Shown here: piece after piece, positions 17,788 through 25,402 of the stretch
Layout: each line of letters opens with the position of its first letter
Numbering within the stretch: position 1 is the first letter of the stretch
NCBI GenBank assembly: GCA_947589295.1
Contig: CANQBZ010000015.1
Coordinates: 1-49,411, forward strand
Length of the DNA: 49,411 bases
Source of the DNA: an uncultured Akkermansia sp.
GTDB taxonomy: Bacteria; Verrucomicrobiota; Verrucomicrobiia; Verrucomicrobiales; Akkermansiaceae
Direction: 5' to 3'
The notes under the pieces: generated by a model
Told to the model about the DNA's origin: nothing
Databases searched by the model: none
What the model saw: only the letters and a program-made list of their open reading frames with translations
Position numbers and translations under genes: made by a program

Positions 17788-17875
17788 CGGACGGGGAGGG
17801 ATTCGAACCCTCGGTACGCTTTTGGCGCACACACGATTTCCAATCGTGCTCATTCGACCACTCTGACACCCGCCC
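17788..17875 (-). tRNA. tRNA-Ser(GGA)
   Basis: An 88-nt gene that folds as a class II tRNA with a long variable arm. The acceptor GGGCGGG pairs with CCCGTCC (one G-U), the discriminator is G (usual for serine), the anticodon loop reads TTGGAAA (anticodon GGA) and the T arm is GAGGGTTCGAATCCCTC. CCA is not encoded (TCA follows). Confidence 0.96.
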
Positions 17876-17916
17876 TTGAGGAATCGGCACACCTGACGAT
17901 GCGCGCGAGCGGCCAG

Positions 17917-17945
17917 AATATATGCTAATCAGAGGTGTTTTGCAA
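17917..17945 (-). promoter_or_regulatory. Promoter of tRNA-Ser (and probably ispG)
   Basis: TTGCAA (17945-17940), a 17-nt spacer and TATATT (17922-17917), about 41 nt upstream of the mature tRNA 5' end. Confidence 0.65.
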
Positions 17946-17981
17946 GCTTTATTTCGCAGGACGACCATTTCTTTTGTTTGT

Positions 17982-18010
17982 AATGCTTCAGAAGAAAAAG
18001 TCACCGAAAG
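17982..18010 (+). repeat. Relict inverted-repeat end, third copy of the 37.4-38.2 kb element end
   Basis: AATGCTTCAGAAGAAAAAG followed by TCACCGAAAG matches the outer ends of the IS remnant at 37380-37407 and 38215-38241. No transposase is attached here. Confidence 0.5.
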
Positions 18011-18282
18011 CCAATATCCGCCAATGTCAGCGTCCATGCGTTGTCTCCTCGCCTCCCTGCGCTTCTATGCGCTCATGGCTGTCCCCTCAAAAACCAGATA
18101 TTCTTGATAACTTGAAGCTCCTCGCGCCCTGCGATCTTTTCGCTTCCCTTTCTTCTCGTCGCCGGGAGGCGCTTCCTTGCTTCTCAACAGTCGGATGACA
18201 ATTTGCAAAAAAGCAACTCTATTTTTGAGGCTAGTCCGGCAATGCTTTTCGATGATTTTTTGTCCTTTTCTTGTTATTTTAC
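18011..18282. other. Intergenic region with no supported gene
   Basis: It holds a GC hairpin (CGCC-GGGA-GGCG near 18168-18179). A ~45-bp stretch (18182-18230) resembles the segment downstream of the second ankyrin gene (23751-23800). No coding potential is seen. Confidence 0.4.
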
Positions 18283-18311
18283 TTGCCTTGCCCGATGTAT
18301 TATGGTAAATT
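18283..18311 (+). promoter_or_regulatory. Promoter of ankyrin gene copy 1
   Basis: TTGCCT (18283-18288), a 17-nt spacer and TAAATT (18306-18311), 28 nt before the ATG at 18340. Confidence 0.5.
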
Positions 18312-18339
18312 GCCGTTGTCTCTAACGCAAAACGTTACC

Positions 18340-20086
18340 ATGAATTCCTCCACTACCCCCCCCGTATTTGTTATTAGCTTGTTGTAAGCGTTTTATCGCA
18401 TCTATGCTCACCATCGTGCTGATGGGGCTAGGCATGGCGAGCGGTCAGGAAAAGGAAACGGCGGCAGTCCCGCAGCAAGGGGTGGAACTCCTCTTCCCGG
18501 CGGGTACGGGGAAGCAGGTGAAGGGCGCTAAGCTCAGCAAGGAGCAGAAGCGTGCCGCTTCCCTGCTTCAAAAACTCAAAGCCATTGAAAAAGGCGGTGA
18601 CATCAACGCCACGGACAAGCAAGGCCAAACCGCCCTCATGCATGCCGTGGCGGCGGATAACCGCCTCGCAATCTGCTGGCTCGTAGCGAAAGGAGCCGAT
18701 GCCACCATCAGGAACAAGAAGGGGGAAACAGCGGCTGGGTTAACGAAAGACAAGCAGATTCAGGAATTCCTCACGGTTATTTCCCGCATGAATGAGCCTT
18801 TGAATGAGGAAGAAAAAGAGATTTCGGCTCGATTTTTTACCAAGGGAAATGAAGGTGCCATGGCATCTCCGACTGATTTTCGTCCCTCCAGAGTTGCATC
18901 ATGGCGGTCCTGTACTCTTACCGAGCTAGGGGTCTTGCTGCGCAATCCCCAGATAAAAATAGAATCGGACTGGTTGTCGTATTCATATAGGCAAAAACAA
19001 TTGACACCGGAAGTCATGTCTATTTATCTACGACGCGGCACATTGGACATAGCCACTAAAGACGAAAAAGGAGAAAGCGTGTGGATAGCGCCGGATTTCA
19101 AATCTAGTTCAATCACACTTGCACGTGCCTTGGGAGTCGTACCTCAAGGTCCCGAGAAAAAACTTCTTGTCGCCCTCACGTCAGACAATATGGCACTCGT
19201 TGAGCAGCTCATCAAGGAAACTCCGGCCCTCATCAACTCGCCTTTCATCAGACAACACGGTAAAGAGAAAATTTCTCTTCCTTTGCTCTGCTTTGCGTCA
19301 AGCAGAAATATGATTGATTTGCTTTACAAACTTGGCATCGATGACAGCGATTCTGTAATCCCTGAAAATGAAAGAAATTTGTATTATTACGAAAACCGCC
19401 GCGAATTCATCATTCTGGAACTCATTGAAAGAGTGCCGACCAAAAATATGGATGAGGTTCTCACCTGTCTCAAGGGGCACGGATGGCAACTTCCGCAGTT
19501 CTGTCTCCACTACGTCCTTAAAGAGGACGGAGCAAATTTGACCAGACTGGAACGCGAGGAAAAAGCTCTTTTGTTGATCAAAGCGGGAGCGGACATCAAC
19601 GCAGAAATGGGCTATCTCAAGGAAACACCTCTCCACGTGGCGGTCGTAGATGATGATTTTCCATCTATTGCCGCCATGCTCATCAAGAAAGGAGCAAATG
19701 TTAATGCGGCATTAGCTGGTGGATACACTGAGGGCATTACACCTCTCCATCTCGCAGAAAGTACAGAAATGGCTGCGATCCTTCTGAAAGCCGGAGCAAA
19801 CCCAAATGCCACAGACTCCGATGGTATGACTCCACTCTCCCACGCGAGGAAGGAGACTATCTTGCCACTTGTCAAAGCAGGTGCAGATGTCAATGCCAGG
19901 GACAATAATGGCGAGACACCTCTCTTCCGTGCAGAGGATCCCGCAGCTGTTTCTGCACTTATTCAGGCAGGTGCAGATGTCAATGCCAGGAACAATGCCG
20001 GCAAAAGCGTCCTTCAGTACGCCAAAGAGGAAAGGCGGGGGAATGACATCATCAAACTCCTCCAAGAGCACGGCGCGAAGGAGTGA
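18340..20086 (+). CDS. Secreted ankyrin-repeat protein, copy 1, start out of frame at a C tract
   Basis: The ATG at 18340 and following codons match copy 2, but the C homopolymer 18356-18363 has 8 C where copy 2 has 10. Reading from this ATG therefore stops at a TAA (18385-18387). The body of the gene is open from a TTG at 18368 (572 aa) and would be joined to the ATG by 7 or 10 C. Visible are a hydrophobic signal segment ending MASGQ, an ankyrin pair near the N-terminus (GGDINATDKQGQTALMHA), a middle part of weak repeats, and about five good ankyrin repeats at the C-terminus (KAGADVNARDNNGETPL type). Ankyrin domains bind proteins; a Sec signal suggests envelope or secreted location. Expression from the TTG is possible, so OFF is an inference. 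Confidence 0.8.
18356..18363 (+). repeat. C8 homopolymer tract in the ankyrin copy 1 leader
   Basis: Eight C residues inside the predicted N-terminal coding region. The same position in copy 2 holds ten. Slipped-strand changes here would switch the frame. Confidence 0.85.
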
Positions 20087-20098
20087 GGTGGATGCGGG

Positions 20099-20218
20099 TC
20101 ACGGCCGCAGGGTGCTGAGCGGCACGACGAGTACGCCGTCGTCGCGGTGGTAAGCGTAGGCGCCCACGCCGGTAAGGACCATCAGGAAGGAGGGGGCTTC
20201 TCCCCCTGTGGGTTGACA
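20099..20218 (-). pseudogene. C-terminal remnant of an ATP-binding (DUF4143-like) protein
   Basis: On the minus strand an open frame ends at TGA (20101-20099) and reads ...APSFLMVLTGVGAYAYHR followed by DDGVLVVPLSTLRP. This resembles the last ~35 residues of AAA ATPases with a DUF4143 tail, which end in a similar Tyr/Arg-x-DGV.VVP..CL pattern. Only the tail remains. It points to recombination between the ankyrin copy 1 end and abiE. Identification is by eye. Confidence 0.5.
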
Positions 20219-20304
20219 CTATTTACGCGCTGGGCATTCTATTTTCAAAATTCATCAAATCAGTAAAGATATATATTCTTTTTGACTATTTTTGTGATTT
20301 TTGC

Positions 20305-20332
20305 TTGATTTCCTTCCGTCAATACTTATAAT
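20305..20332 (+). promoter_or_regulatory. Promoter of abiE operon
   Basis: TTGATT (20305-20310), a 16-nt spacer and a perfect TATAAT (20327-20332), 15 nt before the abiEi ATG. The region 20220-20300 upstream is strongly AT-rich. AbiEi antitoxins are known to autorepress such operons. Confidence 0.6.
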
Positions 20333-20347
20333 CGCAGTGAAACCCTT

Positions 20348-20947
20348 ATGCACAGCGAAGAGTCCATAGCAACGCTATTCCGCCGACACAACGGGGTCAT
20401 GACCCGCAGTGAGCTGGCTCGGGCGGGTCTGCACTCGAGAACTCTTCAACGCTTCATCACATCCGGGTGGATAGCACGTCCGCGCTCCGGATTTTATGAA
20501 TGGATAGCGGATGATGGCCCGGATGAAATAGCCCTTCTTCTGCGCATTTTCCCGGAGGGAATCGTGTGCCTGCATAGCGCGCTCTTTGTGCACGGCTACA
20601 CGGATCGTGTGCCGAACGTCTGGCATCTTGCCGTTCCTCTGAATGCCACGCGCAGCAAGTTCCGTCAAGCCTATCCGCCGGTCAAACCCCATTTTCGCAC
20701 GCCTCATTCTCTCTCCCTGGGCTCCACCCATGTCGAGTTTTCCGGGCACCGCGTGCCGGTTTATGATAAAGAACGCACCATCTGCGACTGCATCGCGCAC
20801 CGCAACCGCATGGATCGCGAAGTCTTCATTAAAGCCATTCGCGCCTTCCGCAGCGACCCCAAGCGCAATATCGCTCGTCTCATGCACTACGCCCACCTCC
20901 TCCGCATCAAAAGAACTGCCAGCGACATCATCGAACTTTGCCAATGA
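20348..20947 (+). CDS. abiEi: Type IV antitoxin, AbiEi family
   Basis: 199 aa. The N-terminal winged helix-turn-helix (about 5-50: IATLFRRHNGVMTRSELARA...) is followed by the AbiEi C-terminal region with YDKERTICDCIAHRN and a helical end (RAFRSDPKRNIARLMHYAHLL). In AbiE systems this protein represses its own operon and counteracts the AbiEii nucleotidyltransferase, giving abortive phage infection. It overlaps abiEii by ATGA (20944-20947). The gene is complete, but its toxin partner is truncated, so only the regulator half is intact. Confidence 0.85.
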   Translation: MHSEESIATLFRRHNGVMTRSELARAGLHSRTLQRFITSGWIARPRSGFYEWIADDGPDEIALLLRIFPEGIVCLHSALFVHGYTDRVPNVWHLAVPLNATRSKFRQAYPPVKPHFRTPHSLSLGSTHVEFSGHRVPVYDKERTICDCIAHRNRMDREVFIKAIRAFRSDPKRNIARLMHYAHLLRIKRTASDIIELCQ

Positions 20948-21303
20948 AAGACCAAGCCGCCTCCATTCTCGCCCGCCTGCGCGACGTCGCAAAAGAGCAT
21001 AAAATCAGTTACCAACAGGCTCTGCCCTTGTTTTCGCAAGAGGAATTCCTTCAAAGACTCTCGCGCAGCCGTTACGCAAACAATCTCATTTTGAAGGGTG
21101 GTTTGTTGTTGTACTACACCTCATCAAATCCTGCGAGGACTACCATGGACACCGATTTCCTGCTCCGTCGTTACAATAATCAGGAAGGCAGTGTGCGAGA
21201 GCTTTTGCAAGAGATCATCAACATACCAGGCGATAAATTTCCCTTGCCTTGTTTGGCGAAGCATGATAGATTGGCACCACTTCCCATAAAAACATCCCTA
21301 TGA
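20944..21303 (+). pseudogene. abiEii: AbiEii toxin, truncated after ~100 residues
   Basis: 119 aa against a usual ~250-300 aa. The N-terminal part of the AbiEii/AbiGii nucleotidyltransferase is intact: helical lead (ILARLRDVAKEHKISYQQAL), NLILKGGLLLYY (the GG/K core) and TTMDTDFLLR (DxD metal site). After about EIINIPGDK the sequence no longer looks like the family and stops at TGA 21301-21303. That TGA overlaps the ATG of ankyrin copy 2 (21300). The likely cause is a recombination that brought in the second ankyrin gene. It may lack toxicity; the remaining core still carries catalytic residues. Confidence 0.82.
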
Positions 21304-23702
21304 AATCCGCTGCTACCCCCCCCCCGTATTTGTTATTAGCTTGTTGTAAGTGTTTTATCGCATCTGTGCTCACCATCGCGCTGATGGGTCTGGGCATGGC
21401 GAGCGGTCAGGAAAAGGAAACAGCGGCAGTCCCGCAGCAAGGGGTGGAACTCCTCTTCCCGGCGGGTACGGGGAAGCAGGCAAAGGGCGCCAAGCTCAGC
21501 AAGGAACAGAAGGAGGCAGCCTCCCTGCTCCAAAAACTCAAGGCCATTGAAAAAGGCGGTGATATCAACGCCACGGACAAGCAAGGCCAAACCGCCCTCA
21601 TGCATGCCGCCGCGCAGAACAACCGCCTCGCCGTCTGCTGGCTTGTGGCGAAAAGCGCGGATGCCTCCATCAAGAGCAAGAAGGGAAAGACGGCGGGCAG
21701 CGTGGCCCACGGGGACATGCGCGAATTCCTGACGGCGCTCGAGAAGGAAAAGCAGCCGCTGAGCCGCCAGGAAGCGCAGGACATGTATGCCTATCGGGGT
21801 ATTACTCCGGGCAAAATTGGGAACGGACTTTCTTCAGGTGAGGATGCGATTCTTCAGCTGCGTGGGGCAAAGGCAGAGGACCTCAGCAAGCTGAAAAATA
21901 AGGAATGGAAAATGGAGCATTTTCAGGAAGACCCGATGACACTCGCCCTGCTTTACCGCATCGGCGCGCGTAAATTCTCTTTCCCGGAAAATCTCTCCAG
22001 CGTGAAAACGGAACAGCTGCAACTCCTCCGCGCGCTCGGGGTGAAGACGGATATTGTCGAACTCGCGCTTCAGATGAGGATCGCGCTTCAGTTGAAGCAA
22101 AAAGAAACCGTGCTTGCGCTCCTGAAACAAGATTCGACTCTGCTCCAAAATCCGGAGATACTTTCCTTCATCTCCGATGCAAAAACGCTGCAAGCTCTCT
22201 TGGACGCCGGACTGGATGCCAAGAACGAAAAACTCATGGAGGCGGTCATCAACAAGGGCGATGGGGCCATGCTGCGAACACTCCTCAAGGCGGGCGCAAC
22301 GCTCCAGGATCCAGATAAAATTCTGAAGGAGTACTCCGACCAAAGCGCAGACTTTGTCCTCGCTCTCATTGACGCCGGAACCAAAGCCGATGTGAACACA
22401 TTGCCTGTGAGAATGAGTCCATGCGACTACACAAGGCTGCAATACAAAGTTAATGCAACGCTTCTTCATCAAGCAGCGAACCGAGTGGACCTTACGGATG
22501 TGCAACTGCTCCTTGCTCACGGAGCGGACCCCAATACGCCGGGCAAAAAAGTAAGAGATGGTCAAGAAGAACCCTACGGCATGACTCCGTTGATGGCAGC
22601 CGCCAATTCCTTGGATGTGGAGGAAAAAGTTACACTACACACCTCGGGCTCCGTGGGCTTGCTCTTAAGTTCCGTAACGCGGAAAAATGCTACACACCGC
22701 ACCGAAATTGTGAGACGCCTACTGGATGCCGGGGCCGATGTGCATGTCAAAGATTCTGCGGGAAATGGCGTCATCTATTACGCCGTTTGCGGTGCGTTCT
22801 ACGAAGGAGCCCCCCTCTACCTCCGCGAGAGCAAGAAAGCGGAAGCGGACATCCTGCTCATGGTAGAGCTGCTGATCAAGGCGGGGGCTGACGTGCCCAA
22901 GGACATCCTAGCTCGGGATGCGCTGCGCTCGGATATATCCCGTGCCGGACGGGAGAAGCTGGCCCTCATGCTTCTCGACGCCGGCGCCGACCCGCTGGCA
23001 CGAAAGAAAGATAGTTGGACCGCCGGATGGACCACCCTCATGATCAACGGCATTTACGGTCCCAAGATTGCCAAGCGACTGCTCGATGCCGGAGTGGACC
23101 CGACCGTGAAATGCGAAGAAACCTCCGCGATGAGTCTTGCCATGGAGCAAGGAGCGGTGGAGGTCGTCAAACTGCTCAAGGAAAAAGGAATCGCCCCCGG
23201 AGAACTCCGGGTCGTAAGCCCCGAAACGACAAAATTCTTGCTCGAACTCGGCGCCCGCATCCCTAAGGACATGACGGATCGGATTATGGACGATCTCTAT
23301 TCCCGTTACGCTGGTGGTGAGGTTCCCGCCAAACTCAGCGAGGACTACATTGACATCATCCAAATTCTCAAACGCCACGGGTACAAACCGGAGCTAATGA
23401 CGTGGACAAAAAAAGACCACAGTAACAGTCGATCCTTCAACACCGAAGCTTTTCGCGCGTTTCTTAAAGCAGGCGAGAATCCGAATGAAGTCGACGAAAA
23501 CGGTAACTCCCTCCTCGCCAACTTTATTTGCTCTACGAAGTTATCGTTCCAGGTTGCTGAGGTGCTGCCCGCTTTTATTGAAGCAGGAGTTGACTTAAAC
23601 CTCAAGAACAAAGACGGCAAAACCGTCCTACAGCTCGCAAAAGAGCAAAAACTGGAAGATGACGTCATCAAACTCCTCCAAGAGTACGGCGCGAAGGAGT
23701 GA
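21300..23702 (+). CDS. Secreted ankyrin-repeat protein, copy 2
   Basis: 800 aa. The N-terminus MKSAATPPPYLLLACCKC is in frame across a C10 tract (21316-21325). It is followed by a hydrophobic segment ending MASGQ, so it should be exported. The first ~125 residues are almost identical to copy 1. The middle diverges, with many ankyrin-type units (LLDAGADVHVKDSAGNGVIYYA, LLDAGVDPTVK, FIEAGVDLNLKNKDGKTVLQLA) separated by irregular helices. The last 12 residues match copy 1 with two or three changes. The ATG overlaps the truncated abiEii stop (ATGA), so it could be translationally coupled to the abiE transcript. No separate promoter is evident. Confidence 0.88.
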   Translation: MKSAATPPPYLLLACCKCFIASVLTIALMGLGMASGQEKETAAVPQQGVELLFPAGTGKQAKGAKLSKEQKEAASLLQKLKAIEKGGDINATDKQGQTALMHAAAQNNRLAVCWLVAKSADASIKSKKGKTAGSVAHGDMREFLTALEKEKQPLSRQEAQDMYAYRGITPGKIGNGLSSGEDAILQLRGAKAEDLSKLKNKEWKMEHFQEDPMTLALLYRIGARKFSFPENLSSVKTEQLQLLRALGVKTDIVELALQMRIALQLKQKETVLALLKQDSTLLQNPEILSFISDAKTLQALLDAGLDAKNEKLMEAVINKGDGAMLRTLLKAGATLQDPDKILKEYSDQSADFVLALIDAGTKADVNTLPVRMSPCDYTRLQYKVNATLLHQAANRVDLTDVQLLLAHGADPNTPGKKVRDGQEEPYGMTPLMAAANSLDVEEKVTLHTSGSVGLLLSSVTRKNATHRTEIVRRLLDAGADVHVKDSAGNGVIYYAVCGAFYEGAPLYLRESKKAEADILLMVELLIKAGADVPKDILARDALRSDISRAGREKLALMLLDAGADPLARKKDSWTAGWTTLMINGIYGPKIAKRLLDAGVDPTVKCEETSAMSLAMEQGAVEVVKLLKEKGIAPGELRVVSPETTKFLLELGARIPKDMTDRIMDDLYSRYAGGEVPAKLSEDYIDIIQILKRHGYKPELMTWTKKDHSNSRSFNTEAFRAFLKAGENPNEVDENGNSLLANFICSTKLSFQVAEVLPAFIEAGVDLNLKNKDGKTVLQLAKEQKLEDDVIKLLQEYGAKE
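21316..21325 (+). repeat. C10 homopolymer tract in ankyrin copy 2
   Basis: Ten C residues encode Pro codons just before the signal segment. The frame is ON at this length. It is a candidate contingency tract. Confidence 0.85.
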
Positions 23703-23729
23703 GGAGGAGGCAGCCTTTCGCTTTCACGT

Positions 23730-23746
23730 AACGCCTCGGCGTTTTT
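23730..23746 (+). terminator. Terminator after ankyrin copy 2
   Basis: AACGCC/GGCGTT stem with a 2-nt loop, running straight into a T-run (CGTTTTT). It lies 28 nt after the gene's stop. Confidence 0.6.
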
Positions 23747-23894
23747 CAGGCTGATTAACAGACGAACGACAATCTGCGGAAAGTAGCTCTATCCTCGCAT
23801 GTTTACCCATTTTAAGGGATATGCGTTTGATATGGCTCCTTCGTTTTTGAGGCAATGAGGGATAAAAATGTGGCGGGGTCATACCGGAAAAAGC

Positions 23895-23923
23895 TTGCAA
23901 TATAGGGGGGAATAAGCTACCCT
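23895..23923 (+). promoter_or_regulatory. Promoter of mpl
   Basis: TTGCAA (23895-23900), a 17-nt spacer containing a G6 run, and TACCCT (23918-23923), 17 nt before the ATG. Confidence 0.5.
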
Positions 23924-23940
23924 TTGCGGCCTAACGAGAA

Positions 23941-25347
23941 ATGACCGGCGTACAACATATCCACTTTCTGGGCATTTGTGGCACAGCCATGGGTGCAGTT
24001 GCTTCTGCCATGGCACGCAAGGGGTACAGGGTGACAGGGTCGGATGAGAATGTCTACCCGCCCATGTCGACATTTTTGGCCGAAGAGGGGATCACGGTGT
24101 ACAGCGGTTACAAGGCGGAAAACTTGGAGGATGGGGTGGAGTTAGTGGTGATTGGCAATGCGTTGAGTCGAGGAAATCCGGAGGTGGAAGCGGTGCTGGA
24201 GCGCGGATTGCGTTACATGAGCTTGCCGGAGGCGATGAAGGAGTTTTTTCTGTGGGGCAAGAGGAACTTTGTGGTGACGGGAACGCATGGAAAGACAACG
24301 ACGACGTCCATGCTTGCTTGGCTGTTGGAGGACCAAGGGCTGAACCCCGGCTTCATGATCGGTGGCATAGCTCGCAACTTGGGGCGAGGCGGACGATTCA
24401 CAGATTCGGAATACTGCGTGCTGGAAGGGGATGAATATGACACCGCTTTCTTCGACAAGCGATCAAAATTCTTGCACTACCTGCCGAGTGTGCTCATCGT
24501 CAATAATATCGAGATGGATCATGCGGATATATACCGCAACGTGGAAGAAATTAAGTTGTCGTTCTCTCGTTTGCTGAGGGTAGTGCCAGACAACGGAGTC
24601 GTCTTCATGAATGCGGACTGTCCCAGCTGCCAGGATGTGCGCATGCGGGCGCAGGCCGAGCTCGGAGAACATGTACGCATTGTCACTGTGGGGCTTGGAG
24701 AGGGAGCTCAGCGGCGTATCACCGCCGTGAATTTACAACCGGCAGGTTCCTCTTTTGTGCTGGATGGTGAGCTCTACACGATACCGATGGTCGGGGAGTT
24801 CAATGTGCGCAATGCGGCGATGGCGGTTTGTGCTGCAATGGAAGCAGGACTTGATCCGGCGCAGATACGCGAATCTCTGGCGCGCTTTCAAGGTGTAGCG
24901 CGGCGCCAGGAAGTGCGCGGTACAGTGAATGATGTGACGGTGGTGGACGACTTTGCTCACCATCCTACCGCTGTGGCGCAATCCATTGTCGGCTTGCGCC
25001 AGCGTTTCCCAAAAAGTCGGCTGTGGGTGCTTTTTGACCCGCGGAGCAACACGATGATCCGCAACCTCTTTCAGCATGAGCTGGCGGCCTCCCTCAGCCA
25101 GGCCGATTTTGTGGTGCTGTCACCGGTGGAGAGCTACAAAAAACTCAGCCCGGAAGAGCGGTTGGATGAGAATGCCCTGGCGCAGGAATTGTCCGCCGTG
25201 GGCAAGGAGTGCCATGTGGGCAAGAGTATTCCAGAGATTGTCACCTATGTGACTTCCCGCGTACACCCCGGCGATGTACTGCTGGTGATGAGCAACGGCG
25301 GCTTTGGCGGCATCCACAGCAAGCTCCTCACTGCCCTGGCGCTGTGA
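23941..25347 (+). CDS. mpl: UDP-N-acetylmuramate:tripeptide ligase (muropeptide recycling)
   Basis: Mpl joins recycled L-Ala-gamma-D-Glu-meso-DAP to UDP-MurNAc. It is a Mur ligase but distinct from MurC. Mpl-specific blocks are clear: LGICGTAMG at the start, GSDENVYPPMST (33-44), EYDTAFFDKRSKF, DDFAHHPTA and the C-terminal VMSNGGFGGIHSKLL. The ATP loop is GTHGKTT (114-120). 468 aa, close to the 457 aa of E. coli. It indicates meso-DAP peptidoglycan and an active recycling route. gltX follows with its own promoter. Confidence 0.95.
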   Translation: MTGVQHIHFLGICGTAMGAVASAMARKGYRVTGSDENVYPPMSTFLAEEGITVYSGYKAENLEDGVELVVIGNALSRGNPEVEAVLERGLRYMSLPEAMKEFFLWGKRNFVVTGTHGKTTTTSMLAWLLEDQGLNPGFMIGGIARNLGRGGRFTDSEYCVLEGDEYDTAFFDKRSKFLHYLPSVLIVNNIEMDHADIYRNVEEIKLSFSRLLRVVPDNGVVFMNADCPSCQDVRMRAQAELGEHVRIVTVGLGEGAQRRITAVNLQPAGSSFVLDGELYTIPMVGEFNVRNAAMAVCAAMEAGLDPAQIRESLARFQGVARRQEVRGTVNDVTVVDDFAHHPTAVAQSIVGLRQRFPKSRLWVLFDPRSNTMIRNLFQHELAASLSQADFVVLSPVESYKKLSPEERLDENALAQELSAVGKECHVGKSIPEIVTYVTSRVHPGDVLLVMSNGGFGGIHSKLLTALAL

Positions 25348-25367
25348 ATCAGTACGCTTGTTTGCAC

Positions 25368-25396
25368 TTGAAAAAAAAGGCAGACAGGTGTATAAG
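25368..25396 (+). promoter_or_regulatory. Promoter of gltX, predicted leaderless
   Basis: TTGAAA (25368-25373), a 17-nt spacer and TATAAG (25391-25396). GCGCGC then leads directly into the ATG at 25403, the same discriminator as the ileS promoter. Confidence 0.7.
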
Positions 25397-25402
25397 GCGC
25401 GC

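Noticed and set aside
15971..18037. A 688-aa version of IspG starting at 18037
   Set aside because: The extra 94 codons run through tRNA-Ser(GGA) and carry no IspG similarity; the family N-terminus begins at 17755.
21300..21345. Lipobox (LLAC) in the ankyrin copy 2 N-terminus
   Set aside because: The Cys precedes the main hydrophobic segment instead of following it, so a lipoprotein signal is unlikely; a normal Sec signal ending near MASGQ fits better.
23905..23910. G6 run in the mpl promoter spacer as a phase-variable tract
   Set aside because: Six bases is short for slipped-strand variation, and the 17-nt spacer is already optimal.
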